Shown here in pieces: positions 62,561 to 64,000 of a DNA stretch of 64,000 bases. The stretch comes from Rhodoferax ferrireducens (GTDB lineage Bacteria > Pseudomonadota > Gammaproteobacteria > Burkholderiales > Burkholderiaceae_C). The notes below the pieces were generated by a model. That model did no database searches. It was not told the origin of the DNA and worked only from the letters and a program-made list of their open reading frames with translations. The translations under genes were made by a program, and so were the position numbers. The stretch covers positions 638,401 to 702,400 of the forward strand of contig MTEI01000001.1 of the NCBI GenBank assembly GCA_002083775.1. Reading direction: 5' to 3'. How positions within the stretch are numbered: the stretch's first letter is position 1; every line of letters starts with the position of its first letter.

Positions 62561-62842
62561 ATGACCACCAACACCAAGCAAAAAGCCCCTGGAGCGGCGA
62601 ACTCCAAGGGCTTGCATAACGACACCAACAGCGCAGATTTTCGCAGCCACGGGGCCATAGATCAAGCCCATGACGGCAAGGAAGTTGCTGCCCAAATCGC
62701 ACGGCTGGCGCTGGCTGGCCATGTTGTCCACAAAGGCCACGGCGGTGACTTCATTGTTACCAAGTGGGGCCAAACCCGCTACTGTGCCAACTTCGCAGAG
62801 CTGGCGGCATTCGCCCGGCAATTGGGGGTGAATCATGGCTGA
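62561..62842 (+). CDS. Hypothetical mobile-element protein
   Basis: 93 residues from MTTNTKQKAPGAANSKGLHN, with GGGG 6-9 bp upstream. The C-terminal half, QIARLALAGHVVHKGHGGDFIVTKWGQTRYCANFAELAAFARQLGV, looks like a small alpha/beta fold common in element-encoded proteins, but I cannot name the family. It overlaps the next gene by 8 bp, so it is part of the same transcript as the primase-like gene. Confidence 0.7.
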   Translation: MTTNTKQKAPGAANSKGLHNDTNSADFRSHGAIDQAHDGKEVAAQIARLALAGHVVHKGHGGDFIVTKWGQTRYCANFAELAAFARQLGVNHG

Positions 62843-64000
62843 CGTGATCGACCAATTCAAGACGGCCATGCTTGCGGCTGGGCTGACACCACCGGACGTG
62901 ATCCAAGACGACGGCTTGATTCACCGATTCAGCACCAAGGGCAAACCCCGTGATGATTCAGGCTGGTATTGCCTGCACACCGATGGGCTGGCGGCTGGTG
63001 TTTTTGGTGACTGGCGCGAAGGCTTTTCACAGACCTGGTGCAGCAAGTCCGACAAGTCCATGACCGACGCAGAGCGGCAGGCACACCGTGACCGCGTGCA
63101 GGCCATGCAGCGCCAGCGGGAAGCGGATCTACTGATTCGCCAGACGCAGGCAGCACACGATGCAGACAAGCGCGTGAAGGCAGCAAAGCCATGCACCCAG
63201 CATGATTACCCGACGCGCAAGGGCATCAAACCCCACGGCGCAAGGATCGAGGGAGACAACCTGCTGATCCCCATGCGCGACACCGACGGCACGGTTCACA
63301 GCTTGCAGACCATTGCGCCGGACGGCACCAAGCTATTCATGCCCGGCGGACGGGTGAAGGGTTGTTACTTTTCAATCGGCAAACCTGCTGGCGGCATCAT
63401 CGTCTGTGAAGGTTTCGCCACGGGTGCAAGCATCCATGAGGCCACGGGCGGCGCGGTGGCGGTGGCTTTCAACGCTGGCAACCTGGAAGCGGTGGCGGCG
63501 GCGCTGCGCAGCAAATACCCGGCGCTGAAAATCATCATTGCAGCGGACGACGACCACCTGACACCCGGTAACCCCGGAATGACCAAAGCACGAGCGGCGG
63601 CGCTGGCGGTGGGTGGCTATCTGGCGGTGCCGGAATTCTTTGGCCACGACCGGGCAGACAAAGACACCGACTTCAACGACCTGCACCACCTGGCAGGCCT
63701 GGCAGCGGTGAAGGCTGGCATTGATAACGCGGCGCTGGTGACGGCTGACGCGGCTGATCCAATGGCGGCAAGTCAGGGTGACGGCTGGCCAGAACTTCAA
63801 CCGCTTATCGTTCAAAGCGAAGCGCAGGACTACCCCCTTGACGCACTGCCCCCGCTGATCCGTGGCGCGGTGCTTGAAGTGTGCGGTTTCGTCAAGGCAC
63901 CCGTGCCCTTGGTGGCCATGAGCGCACTGGCGGCGCTATCGGTGGCCATCCAAGCCCACCACGATGTTCAACGCGCTGAAAAGCTGGACGGGCCGTGCAG
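62835..64000 (+). CDS. Toprim-domain primase-like protein (DUF3987-type), 3' end off window
   Basis: The frame is open for 388 codons from ATG 62835 to the window end. It opens MADVIDQFKTAMLAAGLTPP. A region FSTKGKPRDDSGWYCLHTDGLAAGVFGDWREGF resembles the N-terminal domain of phage/plasmid primases. A Toprim domain follows: GGIIVCEGFATGASIHEATG, with the conserved Glu at about residue 192, and LKIIIAADDDH with the Asp cluster. The start of a DUF3987-like helicase/ATPase domain (LPPLIRGAVLEVCGFVKAPVPLVAMSALAALSVAIQA) is at the right edge. It would prime or start replication of the mobile element. It overlaps the upstream gene. Confidence 0.85.
   Translation, partial: MADVIDQFKTAMLAAGLTPPDVIQDDGLIHRFSTKGKPRDDSGWYCLHTDGLAAGVFGDWREGFSQTWCSKSDKSMTDAERQAHRDRVQAMQRQREADLLIRQTQAAHDADKRVKAAKPCTQHDYPTRKGIKPHGARIEGDNLLIPMRDTDGTVHSLQTIAPDGTKLFMPGGRVKGCYFSIGKPAGGIIVCEGFATGASIHEATGGAVAVAFNAGNLEAVAAALRSKYPALKIIIAADDDHLTPGNPGMTKARAAALAVGGYLAVPEFFGHDRADKDTDFNDLHHLAGLAAVKAGIDNAALVTADAADPMAASQGDGWPELQPLIVQSEAQDYPLDALPPLIRGAVLEVCGFVKAPVPLVAMSALAALSVAIQAHHDVQRAEKLDGPC

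Overview
The window looks like a chromosomal segment of a GC-rich betaproteobacterium, most likely Burkholderiales/Comamonadaceae (Rhodoferax-like). This is an inference. It rests on the tRNA-Leu–tig–clpP–clpX–lon block, a tripartite tricarboxylate transporter with a TctDE-type regulator, the hpnCDE squalene genes, and a dispersed AGCCCTTAT…AAGGGCT repeat that I associate with this family. No rRNA or CRISPR array is present.

Layout. 1-9.0 kb holds, on the minus strand, the N-terminal part of an MrpA-type antiporter subunit and a UPF0114 membrane protein; then acs (plus strand); then on the minus strand an Hsp15-like S4 protein, an exported glutathione peroxidase, a TctE/TctD-type two-component pair and a methyltransferase. 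A 654-bp non-coding stretch with two large inverted repeats precedes tctC-tctB-tctA (9.7-12.6 kb).

From 12.7 to 40 kb almost everything is signal transduction. There is a chemoreceptor with a c-type heme motif (CTTCH), then HDOD and degenerate HD-GYP proteins. A GAF/PAS kinase and a hemerythrin-fused kinase follow, translationally coupled by ATGA overlaps. Next come a two-domain polyphosphate:AMP phosphotransferase, a receiver-kinase with a NarL-type regulator, a receiver-PAS-GGDEF-EAL protein, a PAS kinase, and a complete chemotaxis operon (receiver, MCP, cheY, STAS, cheA, mcp with repeated HAMP-like modules, cheW, cheR, cheD, cheB, stand-alone hemerythrin). CheA carries a tandem motif that fits the MshEN c-di-GMP-binding signature. 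Together these suggest a redox/oxygen-responsive taxis and c-di-GMP network.

40-53.4 kb carries hemH, a penicillin-acylase-family hydrolase, a YidB-like protein, an orphan ABC substrate-binding protein, hpnE-hpnD-hpnC (hopanoid/squalene precursors), and an RND efflux pair. 53.5-59.5 kb is the proteostasis block: tRNA-Leu(UAG), tig, clpP, clpX, lon. Convincing sigma-32-like promoters lie before clpP and lon. Four tRNAs (Gly, Gly, Cys, Leu-UAA) follow.

A P4-type integrase starts 188 bp after tRNA-Leu(UAA). It opens a mobile element with two AlpA-like regulators, a small unknown protein and the N-terminal part of a Toprim/DUF3987-type primase-like protein that runs off the window.

The most unusual observations are: (i) dispersed repeats lying inside coding genes, in one case over a conserved FAD-binding motif and in another exactly in an interdomain linker; (ii) the putative c-di-GMP-binding module inside CheA; (iii) the hemerythrin-kinase/polyphosphate/chemotaxis association; and (iv) a perfect 27-bp duplication of a translation start region.
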